Below are positions 1 through 11,754 of a stretch of 64,000 nucleotides of DNA, in pieces; position 1 is the stretch's first letter, and the number at the start of each line of letters is the position of its first letter. Source of the stretch: Nematostella vectensis (lineage: Eukaryota; Cnidaria; Anthozoa; Actiniaria; Edwardsiidae); contig NC_064034.1 of NCBI RefSeq assembly GCF_932526225.1, positions 4,202,001 to 4,266,000 of the forward strand, read 5' to 3'. The position numbers were made by a program, and so were the translations under genes. The notes below the pieces were generated by a model. That model was given only the letters and a program-made list of their open reading frames with translations, searched no databases and had not been told where the DNA came from.

Positions 1-180
1 CATAAGCTGGATAAGCTAAGGCTCGTTACAATCACAAAGCAGAAACACACCGGGGTGGAGTTTTTCTTTCGCGATATTGAATACATGAAAACGACGGAAA
101 CATCAGGAGTAGCTTACTCCAATCATCTTCTTCTCAGAATCCAATGTTCGAAATGTTTCCCTGTTGTATTGTACTCTGGC

Positions 181-1320
181 TCAAATATTCTCCTGTGTTT
201 CAATCACATTAAGAGCCACGCCCATGTTGGCATTATCCATGGCAACAGGAGGCTCTTCAGGTCGGCAGTTGAGAGCCAACTCGAATCCACGCCTGAAGTT
301 CTGATTAAGAGTCATGTAAAGGCATGGATTGATGGCGGCATTTGTCGATGCAAGGAGAAATGAAAGATGACGGTACCACCATTTGAAAATAGTAATCAAT
401 CGTCCCTGGTACCAGCCCTTGGCGATATGGTATACGAAAAATGGCGCCCAACACAAGCCAAACACTACAATGACCATTGCCATCATTTTAGATGCTTTCA
501 TCGACATCTTGCGGGATCTGCGGCGGTGATTCATCGCGTTGGCGCCGACAGCGTCTTTAGCGCGCATGCGCAGTCTCCATCCTATGATGCTGTACAGTGC
601 TATGGCTATGCTCAGCGGTATTACATAGCAGAATATGCCCATGACCGTGACACCGATGAGGTATATTGTGTCTCTATCAGAGTCATAGCAATAGCCGTCC
701 TGCTTGAAGCCAAATTTACGATTGTACGCCAAGGAGATGGGCAATGCCAGTGCCAGACTAACTGCCCAGATGATACAAATAACTGTCCTGACTATGCTGT
801 TGGGGTAGCGAAACAACGGCCTGGTGATTGCTAAGTAACGGTCCGTCGCTATGGCAACCAGACAGAAGGTGGAGCAGGCGAAGGATGTGTAGAACGTACA
901 AATAATTGTCTTGCAAAGAACCTTAAAAAAAAGACACAATGTTACAAGATTGCTAAATAATCATGTTTTTACCCGGCCCTTGTCGCTGAGTAATCAAATG
1001 AAGATCATCTGATTTTGGGTTCACGTGGTCGCCTCACCACAAGTTTTCATTTATTTTTACCTCGCCTATCGTCCCCGGGATCCATTTGTACAAGCTGAAG
1101 TAGCTCTGTAGCGAAAAGGGCACGCAAATTATCGTAGAGATCAGATCCGAGCACGCCATGTTGGCAATGTAGAAGTTGATTGACGTATGCATGGAGGGCG
1201 TGACGCGAACCACGTGGACGACAAGCGCATTACCGCTGACCGATATCATGAAAGTCGTGACAAAGCCAACAGTGATGCCAACATCCCAAGAAGTGCCACC
1301 GGGACGACTGCTTCCTGTGT
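181..1320 (-). CDS. Class A (rhodopsin-type) GPCR, neuropeptide-receptor-like; 5' exon missing
   Basis: Seven-transmembrane G-protein-coupled receptor of the plasma membrane, probably for a peptide ligand. Two exons are visible on the minus strand: 1320-1061 (acceptor ttccttcag, donor GAG|gtaaaa) and 921-181 (acceptor tttttaag), joined in phase 0 and ending in TGA. The first carries TM1 (SGNALVV) and TM2 (NFYIANMACSDL) and the tryptophan of the first extracellular loop. The second carries the TM3 cysteine, the DRY motif (TDRYLAI), a basic third cytoplasmic loop, the TM6 motif CWAPFF and the TM7 motif NPCLY, then a short tail. All class A landmarks are present, so the receptor looks functional. 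No in-frame ATG precedes TM1, and the exon begins two bases into a codon, so an upstream exon with the start is expected beyond 1320; I could not locate it. The ligand cannot be read from sequence, and 'neuropeptide-like' rests on the TM5-TM6 loop only. Confidence 0.88.
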
Positions 1321-2538
1321 CTGAAGGAAATGCAAAAGCTGGCGCGATGGTACGCAAATGAAAACAATACCTATTTTTCACACACAATGTATAATATTCA
1401 GTGTTATTTTATGTATAAGTCAATGCTGGGGAAAAAGGAAAATAGTCCTTCGTGTTCACGTTATCGTTCATGCTACGAGGGCGTTCGTCTTGGCGTTCTG
1501 AGGTGCCTAGTTTTGATTGTCCTTCTTTCCTTGAAAACTAACAAACGCTCTCTGACGATGAACAGCTCAGCCTTACTTGTTAAAATAAAAATAATGCATT
1601 GGATTGGCCCTCAAGGGCCTCAAGAGTGACGAGAACATAGCTTGCGTAACGGCTCAAAAGGAGAGGGGGATTGGGCCGAGCAAGCCGTTGACGAGAACAA
1701 TAAAATGTTTTGAGGGCTATGTCACAGCACAGGCTATAGGATAATCGTCACAGCAATATTCTTCAAAATTTAAGCAGGTGTGTTCCAATTGGTTGATAGG
1801 GGAGGCGAGGTGTGCAGTGAAATTACCCACTCTTTGGGTCGCACGCAAATCTCCCCAGGCAATAATTTTAGTCTATTACTGCAGATGAACGCTGCAGGAC
1901 GCTAAGCTTCGCTGCCGGAAATTAAACAGAACATATAATTTATTAAGGAGTTTTTCGGGCATAAAAAAAATGTCGATGAGTGAAACTGTGTTTCAAACAT
2001 TTCGCTTATTTATATTTAAATAAGCGAAATGTTGAAAAAGAGAATTGACTTTTGCACAGCGCCTTGGTAATGGTCGATTCTGTCAATAGAAAATGAAATG
2101 GGTTACCTGCTAGCAGAGGCCTCTTTTCTCTGTATTTCGCTGGGCTGGAGTTCGCGAGGAAAAGATGAAATGGGCGACATATACATTGAAATAAGAAAAC
2201 TTGGAAATGAGGAAAAACTACTTTGTTTACAAACATGTCAACAATTTGGCTTGCCATTTGACTAGTGACTTTGTGTGATTCAACTTATAATACTACCTTT
2301 CTCAACGTTACTTACATAACATACTTGAATAGGGAGGTTTTGCAACTATGGTAGATTTTACTCGAAATAATAGTGTTAGAATCAGAGAAATATAAGTTCC
2401 GAAATTAATGTTTTGCCCATGAGTGAAGTGGCAAAACAGATTATGACACGGAAACCTCTGGCGTTTTGGGGGAGTTTTGTTATCACTTACCGTTTTCAGA
2501 TTGCCCTTGCGTTATTGTGTTCGTGTTATTTCCATCAG
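1321..2538. other. Intergenic stretch with a strong hairpin; no gene seen
   Basis: I see no convincing exon here apart from the possibility that it holds the missing first exon of the GPCR. The only ordered structure is a hairpin at 1996-2033: two 17-base arms, AACATTTCGCTTATTTA and its exact complement, around a 4-base loop. The rest is ordinary AT-rich sequence with short ORFs that lack splice context. Confidence 0.6.
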
Positions 2539-2636
2539 AAGATATAACCTCTAATGAGGATGGCGAGCCAGACCTTACGGACATGAAACAGAAAAAAACT
2601 ACGAGAAAGAAGGCCAGCCTAATTTTCATCCTGAGT
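2539..2636 (+). other. Candidate orphan exon (98 bp), hydrophilic coding potential
   Basis: A good acceptor (tttccatcag) precedes and a strong donor (gtaagtgag) follows this open stretch. It would encode an acidic then lysine/arginine-rich peptide (DITSNEDGEPDLTD, then KQKKTTRKK). It lies on the same strand as, and about 2 kb upstream of, the SLC41-type gene, whose first exon contains a similar but short acidic patch ([13 protein letters not shown]). It could be an alternative 5' exon of that gene, part of an unannotated gene, or chance. Confidence 0.25.
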
Positions 2637-3797
2637 GTAAGTGAGACTTTATTTTTCAAAGAAGCCTCTAGAGACTCTGCCTTTTTTCGGCTTTTTGGTA
2701 TTAGGGTGATTCTATTGGTTGTTCATTTATTGGTGAAGCAATTACTTTGGTCTTCTTTAATTTGACATGAGGGAAAGCTTGTCATGAAGAGTTGATTATC
2801 GATAGGTTGTGGGTACCTTGGCTTTTAATTGAGTTGAGTCGCGAAACCCCCGCTTAAGTTAAAACCCTCGGGAATCGTGCGAGTGGTAAGAATGTATATT
2901 GGGCTAGATATAATTGTCCTTTATTTTTAGATGATTTTAAATTGAACACTGTTTTAGGGATCTTGCAAATGCACAAATGCCCTTATGAAACTTTTATCCC
3001 ATGCTCTTATGAAACTGTAATCCCTAAATGGTAGGGGGGAGGACATGTTCCCTTAAGAAAATTTCGGATTTTTTTCTCCTGGGGAGCCCAATAACTTCAA
3101 GAGACTGATTTTCTTAGGGGCTTGCACCCTCAGATTTCACCTGCATTTACCGGAGTAACCCTCCCTAAGGTCCGCTACAATAAAACACGTTCAGTGCCAC
3201 TGCTTGCCAGGAGGTACCTTAAAAGATAGAATGGTCCGCTAAATGGATAATACTGGACTAACGGACGAGACCCAGCTTAACAATTCTGGCTACGGCTTGC
3301 ATTTGTGATATGTTCAGTCTGTATGTTTAGCACAAAATTCTATGTGGGGAAAGTTTCGAGTCATCTCCTGACAATTGGATCATTTAAAATGAACCAAAAG
3401 GATCGAATTTCACCCTCTTGGGACTACCTCAATAGAATGCGCATTCATTTAGGGTTGTTTAAGGAGATGCGTCATTTCAGGAACATCCTGTTAGTTTAAA
3501 GAAAGGCCTTATCGTTGTTTTATACACATAAAGTGAGCCTAAAAGTAAATCATAAAAAGCTTTTTAACAATTACACAGCAGAAAGAAAGATAAGATATGT
3601 CGCAGATGTCGGATGGTAAAATTAAACAAAGAACGACACACCGCGAGGCAATAAAAATCGACCTGGACAAAATTTACTAAAAATGGAAAAAGTCCCCCCC
3701 CCCCCCCCCGAAATAAAGATTGTTATCTTGACTTTTGTATAAACCTTTCCAAATTATGATTGAGAAAGGTGTTTCGCTTACCTTTGTGCTAAGCTTA

Positions 3798-4109
3798 GTG
3801 ACACCACGAAGAGTAATGTGCAAAGTCGTAACTCACTTTACACTTCTAACTTTCGCTTTGCGACTTTATCAGTTCGTACTTGCGACTTTATACTTTACCA
3901 CTTGTCACTTTGCGAGTTACAGAGTTCGTGCTTGCGACTTTATCACTTACCACTTACGACTTTTTCACTTGGTAAGTGATAAAGTCGCAAGTACGAAATG
4001 TGTAACTTGCAAAGTGGCAAGTGGTATGCTGTGAAGTCGCAAGTACGAACTGATAAAGTCGCAAAAGTGTAAAGTGTACGACTTTGAACATTCCACTTCG
4101 TGGTGTCAC
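3798..4109. mobile_element. 312-bp foldback element (long inverted repeat, MITE-like)
   Basis: The outermost bases GTGACACCACGAAG are exactly matched in reverse complement at the other end (4096-4109), and the two halves keep pairing towards a centre near 3967 with small mismatches and indels. Inside each arm, short direct motifs based on ACTTGCGACTTTATCACTT recur, so the arms are themselves built of degenerate tandem units. No coding capacity. I cannot define a target-site duplication with confidence. A DNA-transposon-derived foldback element is the likeliest class. Confidence 0.8.
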
Positions 4110-4620
4110 ATCTCGGCCACTAAAATTTCGTGTGTTTCGTTAGTTTTTGTTGTGGATCAGATTTGGATGCATGTGAGACATGAGCTGAATAGAAGTCAGT
4201 TTTGTTATTATTATTATTTTTTTTTTTGGGGGGGGGAAGAGATCCATCGACTTTGAATTTGATGTAACGTAAAAAGGAAAAACTTTAGAAGGCGTCTCAG
4301 ATCAGCGGAGCTATTTTTAAATATCACGACCTTTAGTTTATTTGAATTTCAAAGTGGGTTGCATCCTTGGAAACCCAGCTGTTTTTTCTGTCTCAGCGTT
4401 TCACTCCCGAAATAAAATTTTATCTCGTGAGTATTCGAGGATGAGTGGAATACGGTAATCCTGTTTACGCGAGAGCCTGGGTCTAGTTGCTACGTGTCCG
4501 TCGTGTTGGTGTCATGGCGGCCGGCAGCTTGTGCTGGTGGTGCGTACTCAATCATTCCACGCGTCTCCACAGCCAACACAGTAATACTCGCTTCTCGCAG
4601 AAGAAGATAATTGCGCCTTC

Positions 4621-7600
4621 ATGAGGACCTTCCCAGTTGCACGGTTGCTTATATTTTTCGTTGTCGTCGGGGCAAAGAATAACGAAGCCACAAACGGCAC
4701 TGAAACGCGGCGTAGACGACGTAAAAAACACTCTAAGATGGTACCGTACGTTAAGGTTGTTAAGAATTCAGATGATGAGATGGCGGTCGATTTGCCCAGT
4801 CAGGACATAACTTCAGGCTGTTCGGAAGATGAAGAACCGTTTGGAAGGTTGTTGAAAACAAGTCATGGACGGCAGACTACTATGGATGGACCGGAAGCGA
4901 AACTTGACTCATCCGAATCGAATGAAAATCTGGATTTAGAACTTTTGTTACCAGATAACCTGGAATTGATAAGGACTAAGGGTGATAAATCACCGGCCGT
5001 CGAGGAAACATGGTTTGTTATTGCCCTGCAAGTTTTCTTTCCGTTTCTTATCGCGGGTTTTGGTACCGTTGCTGCCGGCCTTGTGTTGGATATTGTGCAG
5101 GTAAACAATAATAACAACAGCACTAACAGGGTCTTTATGACGGATGCTACAATCAGGTTAACATAATCGTCACAGCTGTTACAAAAACTGATTAACTGTC
5201 ACTACTTGGTGGCCTGTATGCAGTAAATGTCAAATTTTGGCTTTTTTGCTGAAGGATACTCCAGTTCACATCAATTTGAAAGTTATGTCGATCGATACTG
5301 CGATTCTCAATTGCTAATTGGCTAGCTTTTTTTAAATTTTGTATTCTGGTGGTCAGGAAGTGCGGCTCACACTATAGGATAATAGGTTACTTCTCCAGAT
5401 TATTTGAAGACTCACGCTACATTTTATCTTATTGTGTTCATTTGCAGCATTGGAAAGTGTACCAACAGATTTCAGAAATATTCATATTAGTACCTGCACT
5501 ACTGGGACTGAAAGGCAACTTAGAAATGACATTGGCATCAAGACTATCCACTGCAGTAAGTGGTTATTCCTTATAAACCAATGAGCTCAGCCTAACTGGG
5601 AGCTCAATGCATCTTTTTTTTTTTTACTTAACTCAATTACTAAACCTTGTAAAACACATCACATAGATGCATTGTTATTGACCTACAAGTTGCTGTATCA
5701 GTTCAGTAACAATACATCATTGTTGGAATGGAGTAGTAAGAGGTTTTTTTATGTATGCATTTCAGGCAAATATTGGACACACAGATAACAGTAAAGATAA
5801 GTGGAAACTTGTCGGTGGAAATCTAGCACTGCTTCAGGTAGGTTTCAAGGCATCAGTATCTTAGACCTATTAAATTATCTTCTATAGAATGTTCAATTCA
5901 CCATTCCCTATAGAAGGCCATTAAAAAAAGAGATTTGGATATTTAGTTTGTTGATACAAACAAAGTTGTTGGGACAGTTTTATGCAATGCCTTGAGATAG
6001 AAACCATGTATAGGGCCTTTGCTTGAAGAATCACTGGTAATCCATTGAAACTAAAATGTCTGCACTGTGTGTGTCTATGATCAGTCATTCTGTATACCTT
6101 GTAAATCCAGTATTCTAAGTAACATAATGACTGTTTGAGACTATATAACAACTGTTGATAGTGTGAAATTGAGTCATCGATCTGTTTGGTTCTTATTAGG
6201 TACAAGCTACAGTTGTTGGAGCTTTGGCCGCCATAGCTGCGGTTGTCATGGGGTGGGTCCTTGATGGCCACTTTGACATCAACCATGCCACCCTGCTTTG
6301 TGCCAGTGGACTTGTTACGGCAACATCAGCAAGTTTTATCCTTGGCTCTGTCATGGTTGCTGTGGTGCTGTTCTCAAGATACTGCAAGATTAACCCTGAT
6401 AATGTAGCAACACCAATTGCTGCTAGTTTAGGAGACCTCACTACGTTGTCATTGCTTTCTTGGATTAGCAAATTTTTATATAATAAAATAGGTAATTTGA
6501 TTATTTTAATTGTTATGTGTAGTATGATAACAGTAGTATAGAAAGTAGGAGAAAAAACATATTCTCATCAACTTAGTCAATCTGCTACTTCAAGACTTCC
6601 TGTCTAAAAATGTCTTAATCTTAAAATTGTCATGATTAACAGGAGGTACAAAATTATGTTAATGTTATGTATAAAAAAGTCCACCTTTCAAGTTGCTTTT
6701 CATTGAAGTTGGCTCATAAGCAATACGTATATAGGTCAATTATGTAAATGTACATGAAATGCTGTAGTAAGGTGAAAAAAGTAACAGTTATTGCATTTGC
6801 TTGACTGAGGTGACCAGAGTAAACATCTTGGATAATCATCATACAAATCAAGGCTACTGTTGATGGAGTGATACCACACATAACACTGTATCTTATTCTT
6901 TAAAAACAAAGCTTTGAGAACATTACCATGTTTATAGGTAGTTTAGAAAAGTGTATGATTTCCATTGACTGCTCCAATGTACTTTGTCTTGTAGGTACTG
7001 AGCATCACTGGGTGGCACCGGTGATATGTGTGGGGTTTTTTGTGGTGTTGCCAGTATGGTGCTATATATGCCACAAGAATCACTTCACACATGATGTACT
7101 CTACTCTGGATGGGTGCCTGTCATCAGTGCAATGGTAATTAGCAGGTAATTCCTTTTCCAGGAAGATATGTTTGTATATGTAATGCATTTTTGTGTTATG
7201 TGCATGAAGGGGCATACGGTTGTGTAATTCAATTAACATGCAATGTTCTTTCTTCAGTTCTGGTGGTCTAGTGCTCGACTATGCAGTTGTTAGTTATCAT
7301 GGTATAGCTGTTTTTAGTCCAGTCATGAATGGTAAGTACAGCTATCCTTTTTCTTAACTTATTTTTATTATTTAGACAAGTAACATTTATTCAAAAAGAC
7401 CTTTATTTGTCTTGTTTATCATATGTTAATTGCCCTGTCAGCTGTAACCTTTCTAGTGAAGTTCCTAATATCTTTACTAGGATGATCATAATAATCATTG
7501 TCTTGATTTTTTTACCAGGTGTTGGGGGTAATCTTGTAGCTGTCCAAGCAAGCAGATTATCAACACATCTACATCAGCTTGGCAGGCCAGGAAGACTCCC

Positions 7601-8697
7601 TAAGGGCAGTAAATACAAAGGATGTATAGACACCTTCTTTGGACCAGGTAAAATACTAAACATCCAGAGATCTTTTAGATAAAGTCAGTGAGTGGACAAT
7701 ATTATTAAATGCCTTTTGAGGGAACTGTGGGTATTCCTCTGTGGAAAGATAAAAGTTTGCTCCCTATTTTTATTGAACAGTATATCTTGAGGGTTGACTT
7801 TTAAAATCCAACTTCAAGAACAAACATTTTGTAAAGCAGACAGCTCTATAAGATATGTTATATATAACATGTCATGGTCCCAATGTACCAGATTTATCTG
7901 TAAAGATATGTTTTCGCCTTAGTATTACAATAAGGTCCCCTAGACTAATGCATGTCTTTGGATTTAGTGTTAAGATGTGGGATTGCACATTTCACTTCAC
8001 CAAGAGAAATCTCTTCCCACTCAGTCTCTGCCTGGCTTCAAGTTAATCATAGTGGGGGTGCATTAAGAAATGAGAATCACTTGTATTGTTTCAGGCGCTG
8101 ATGCCAAAACAGTGCGAGTGCTGATGCTTTTGGTCGTACCTGGCCATCTTGTGTTCTTGTACACCATACGTATGATGCAAGGTGGACATACCTCATTTAC
8201 TGCAGTCTTCACCACGTTCTACTTATTGGTGGGCGTGTTACAGGTGAGCAGGTTAGAAGATTATAAGGGGTTGGGTGATTCTGTTTGGACCCATCCATGG
8301 GGAAAGTCGACTTTTGTACAAAGAATGTCATAACATCCGGTTTTACTTTGGATAACTAAATTACTTTTTACATGACATTTTTTTTTCTGTGAAGGAAGAA
8401 GTTGAATGGAGTTCAACAATTATTTTTACAATGACTTCTGAATAGTCTAACATTTTGGTGATAAAAAGGATTTGCAAAGGGCATATTTAACTTAACGTTA
8501 TTTCATTCCAGGTATCCTTTCTTCTCTTGCTGGCTAACTGGCTTGTTCACTGGATGTGGAAGAGGGGCAAAGACCCTGATAATTGCACCATACCATATCT
8601 GACTGCTCTAGGCGACCTACTGGGTACAGCCTTACTTGCCGCAGCCTTTCACTTCCTCTGGTTTATTGGAGACCGAGATAGTGACGTTGGAGATTAA
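4621..8697 (+). CDS. SLC41A1-like: SLC41-family magnesium transporter (MgtE-like), 9 coding exons
   Basis: Predicted divalent-cation (Mg2+) transporter of the plasma membrane. Coding exons: 4621-5100, 5448-5555, 5766-5837, 6200-6491, 6995-7145, 7258-7331, 7519-7647, 8095-8243 and 8512-8697. All introns are GT-AG and all phases fit, giving 546 residues (human SLC41A1 is about 513). The N-terminus is hydrophilic, with a basic run ([10 protein letters not shown]) and acidic patches; TM segments start near residue 130. The two SLC41 signature segments are clear: [18 protein letters not shown] with ANIG across the exon 2/3 junction, and [17 protein letters not shown] in exon 7. These belong to the two inverted halves of the family fold. 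The start at 4621 is the first in-frame ATG of the exon, but its first 20 residues are oddly hydrophobic, so the true start may lie upstream or at the later methionine near 4739. AATAAA signals occur at 9434-9443. Assignment to A1, A2 or A3 was not resolved. Confidence 0.95.
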
Positions 8698-9640
8698 ATA
8701 TAGTGTCACTTTCATAGAATAACAGTAGCCCGTCATGCTCTCTTGAGCCTTGTCAAGCTCATTTTGTCAGCACTCTTCGCAGACTGGACTCTCAAGCATG
8801 TAGTCCACACTATGTCCAATCTATGCTCCGGAAGTTATTTGGTGGGTGGGTTTTCAAGCATTTGCAAGCTACTGTATATCCTTGAGCCCAGAGAACACTT
8901 TGCCTATCCTTGTCCCTGCTCTATATGGCAAGTGGTCATTGCAGGGTGATGGATTCAGCTTTCCAGACTTGATTTTTGAGCATGGAGTATCCTTCTCTCT
9001 GAACTTGTTTATGCTCAATGGCCCTGTGGTCTTTGCAGATTCTCAACAATATAGTTGAGTCTGACGCTTGAAGACCCAGCAGTGCTCCCCTTTAGCCGGG
9101 AAGGCAGCTGTGTCTTTGAGTATTTTAAGCATCTTATGTTTGTTTTAATTTTTTTTCAACCAAGTTATTGGTTCTTAGATGATCTGGAACACAATGAAGC
9201 ATTTTATTCTGTTTCATGAAAAAAATGGAGATATTTGCTATCATACTCGAACAAAGAGAAGTTTCCCAAGATCCCCAGCACAGACAGAAATTATGCCAAA
9301 AATTGCTGTACTTGTTTATTTAAGAAAAAAAGATAGTACAACAGTATTTTTTAAAACAGCCATGTAATATTATGGTCCAAAGAAAATTATAAAAATATTG
9401 AAAAGTTTTTATAAAAGCCATTATAAAACCTAAAATAAATAAAATTTAAAGGATTTTTATATAGGACTAATAAAATACACCTACACTCTTCTTTAGTGAG
9501 AGTAAGCCGTTTGTTAGCATTCTTTGTATGCTGACACAAAATGTTGCACGTGTATTAGACTGACAGTCTCGTCTTTGCTGGTTCCTAAGTCAAGCTCATC
9601 CCCGCACCACTACCCCTGGCGGCAGTAGAGGGATGTCTAA
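8698..9640 (+). other. Probable 3' UTR and downstream sequence of the SLC41-type gene
   Basis: No further exon is visible. Overlapping AATAAA hexamers at 9434-9443, about 740 bp after the stop codon, are a plausible end for the transcript; the preceding 100 bp is very AT-rich. Short ORFs here have no homology that I recognise. Confidence 0.5.
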
Positions 9641-9679
9641 ATATTTTGGGACATGGTTATCTTAGTTTCCTGCCGGAGC

Positions 9680-9870
9680 GCTTTCGGATCCTAGTGTGTG
9701 GATTACATATTCTATGTGGGTTTTTTCCCGTTGAGTCCGGATTCCATTTTTGTTTACCAGGATTCTTGTATTCTGGATTCCGAATTCTAGTGTGTGGATT
9801 CCGGATTCCAGTAGCATGGATTCCGGGTTCCAAGTCTCATTTTTTCATGGATTCCGGATTACCTATCACG
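9680..9870. repeat. Degenerate GGATTCC-type simple repeat
   Basis: The motif ggattccggattcc and one-base variants (ggattacat, ggattccgaattcta, ggattccgggttcc) recur about every 12-16 bases, interspersed with gtgtg. The copies are irregular, so this is a decayed short-period repeat, and the two overlapping ORFs through it are artefacts of the period. From 9880 to 10320 I see nothing else. Confidence 0.6.
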
Positions 9871-10319
9871 GGGCGAACGGACTGCAAAGGAGACTAGTTC
9901 TCTCTGGGAAAATCCAGAAATTGCTAAAAATAGCTAAATGGACATCTCACATCTTAATACCAAACCCGAAGACTTGGCACTGAAACAAAGCGAGATGCTG
10001 TTTGATAAAATTGCTGACTCAGAGAAAATCAAGACGCCGTTACATGAGAACGAAGGATAGACACCCTGGCCTTTAATTGCCCTCCTGCACCCGGACCGTG
10101 AAGACAGTCATTGTCTGAGATGATTGATATCGCAGTTACTGAATTAAATCATTGAACACCATCTCGAGACGTGATTCTTGATCTAATTGTTGGCAATTGT
10201 TTTGATTTTTAGTATTAAAGGTTAACTATACGCAGTACTTGCTTGTTGGCTGTGCGTTTCGTTTTTTTTAAAATCTAATTTTTAATTGCTATTACAGCAT
10301 TGGTCCTCCGTCCAAGCGT

Positions 10320-11750
10320 GTTACGAGGTCAACTCACTAACACTTAGCATGTTAAGTGCCCGTGAAGTATTTATTTCCGGGTAGAAAACAAGACTATCAA
10401 AGAATTTAACACAACACACCAAATTGCTTATCGCGCTTGGCTTAGGTGAGTGCAAGTACTGTAAACCTGTCAACACCTCATTACGTAAAAAGTGTTCACC
10501 GCGCGAATCTTTGATTATTGTATTAGACTTCTATAGAACACCTGTAGCGCCGTTATACCAATATCGCTACAAATTAAAGCTGGAAATTGTTATTTCAACT
10601 ATTAATAAATCAGCCATTCCGTGCGAAATGAACAAATGTTTTGAACGACGAAGCCTTCAAATCGCCATTGCTGTAGCGAATACAAGGATGACTGGGGCTG
10701 TCCAACCCCCCCCCCCTCCCCCCCTAGCTACGGCCTTCGTAGCGATATTTGGCTGATTTGGGATCATATTGTTCGGAAAAATGTCTACCGGAAAGTAAAT
10801 GACATGTCGACTATTAAAGATGTAGTCTTTTACATTTTAGTTTTAAACAGACAAGGAACGGTCAATTTTATCACGTCACATGTGCAGAACGAGAGAAGAA
10901 ACCAAGAGGCTACACGTCCGGTGTGAATCATATATTACATGATCTTCTTCGGATAGAACTGTAACGGATAGGACTGTAACTCAGATTTTGTTGTTTATCT
11001 AATTACTTGCTCTATGTGTAGCAAGCAATATGTAGGGTCTACTATCAATAGTTTTAGGAAGCGTTTTAATAATCATAAAAGTAGGTTAAATAAGCACCCT
11101 AGTTTACCGGTTAGTGAAAGAGTTAAGGATGACCTTATCTATCAACATTTTCATTGCGACAATCATTTAGGTCTTAATAATGTTATGGTACAACTTATAG
11201 ATAAGTGTAACTCTGAGGCTCAGCTTAGGGAAAGGGAAGGTCAGTGGGCTTATCGGCTTAAGTCTATCTACCCGCGGGGTCTTAATAGTGATGACTTTTT
11301 TTGTAGTAGGAACCCACGTAGAGATGTGTAAATTCTTTTTTTCCATAGCGCGCGCTATTCTAGAAAATGCGCGTTTTTGTCAGTTGTAATGTTTTTGCGT
11401 CTCGTGCCACTATTCTGATGTAAATAAGCTTGTAACGATTCAACTTCTTCAGTCTGCCCTGAAGAAGACGAAAATTTGGCAGAGTCGATCTTCTTCGGGA
11501 TGCACTCGGAGCTGCGCGTGCCAAGCATAGTCCTTTGGGGAATAATCTTTGCGGGGCTTATTGTTTATGCCATATTTGGTTACTGCATTTTTAACCGTCC
11601 AATCAAATGTCTCGACGCGTGCTGGGATGAGGATGTGGTGGATAACCCGGGCGTGTATGCACATTATGGGACCCGGATCGACCGGCCATCACAGACAAGG
11701 CTTGAGCTGGGATTCCCGTCTACTCTTCCCCTTTTTTTGTGCTGCTTCCA
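10320..11750 (+). pseudogene. Decayed left copy of the two-TM PPxY protein gene, split by a transposon
   Basis: This is a tandem paralogue of the intact gene at 15682-16131. Its 5' UTR exon and donor (10362-10440, ending cttag|gtgagtgcaag) match 14993-15084 and the following donor. Its second exon begins around 10860 (acgtcacatgtgcagaacgagagaag against acgtcatgtggacgacaagagaag) and, after the insertion, resumes at 11487 with GMHSELRVPS. It continues through the second TM segment and CWDEDVVDN to RLELGFPSTLP near 11730. The initiator region is mutated, the first TM segment is destroyed by the insertion, two of the cysteines are replaced, and the PPSY tail is lost where a minisatellite starts. 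It is clearly not a functional version of the same protein. Confidence 0.8.
10953..11486 (+). mobile_element. 5'-truncated Penelope-like retroelement with GIY-YIG endonuclease end
   Basis: The fragment keeps the C-terminal part of a Penelope-like element (PLE). An open frame from about 10978 to 11331 reads DFVVYLITCS, then KQYVGST, then FRKRFNNHKSRL, and later REREGQWAYRLKSIYPRGLN, which is the usual GIY-YIG nuclease terminus of these elements. A short 3' tail ends in ccctgaagaagacg, also typical. The fragment is flanked by a perfect 12-bp direct repeat, gatcttcttcgg (10941-10952 and 11487-11498), the expected target-site duplication. The reverse transcriptase is absent, so the copy is 5'-truncated and dead. 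It sits in the second exon of the duplicated gene's left copy. Confidence 0.85.
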
Positions 11751-11754
11751 AAAG

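Noticed and set aside
367-834. 155-codon plus-strand ORF
   Set aside because: It is the antisense shadow of the GPCR exon at 181-921, which has all class A motifs; the plus-strand peptide has no domain.
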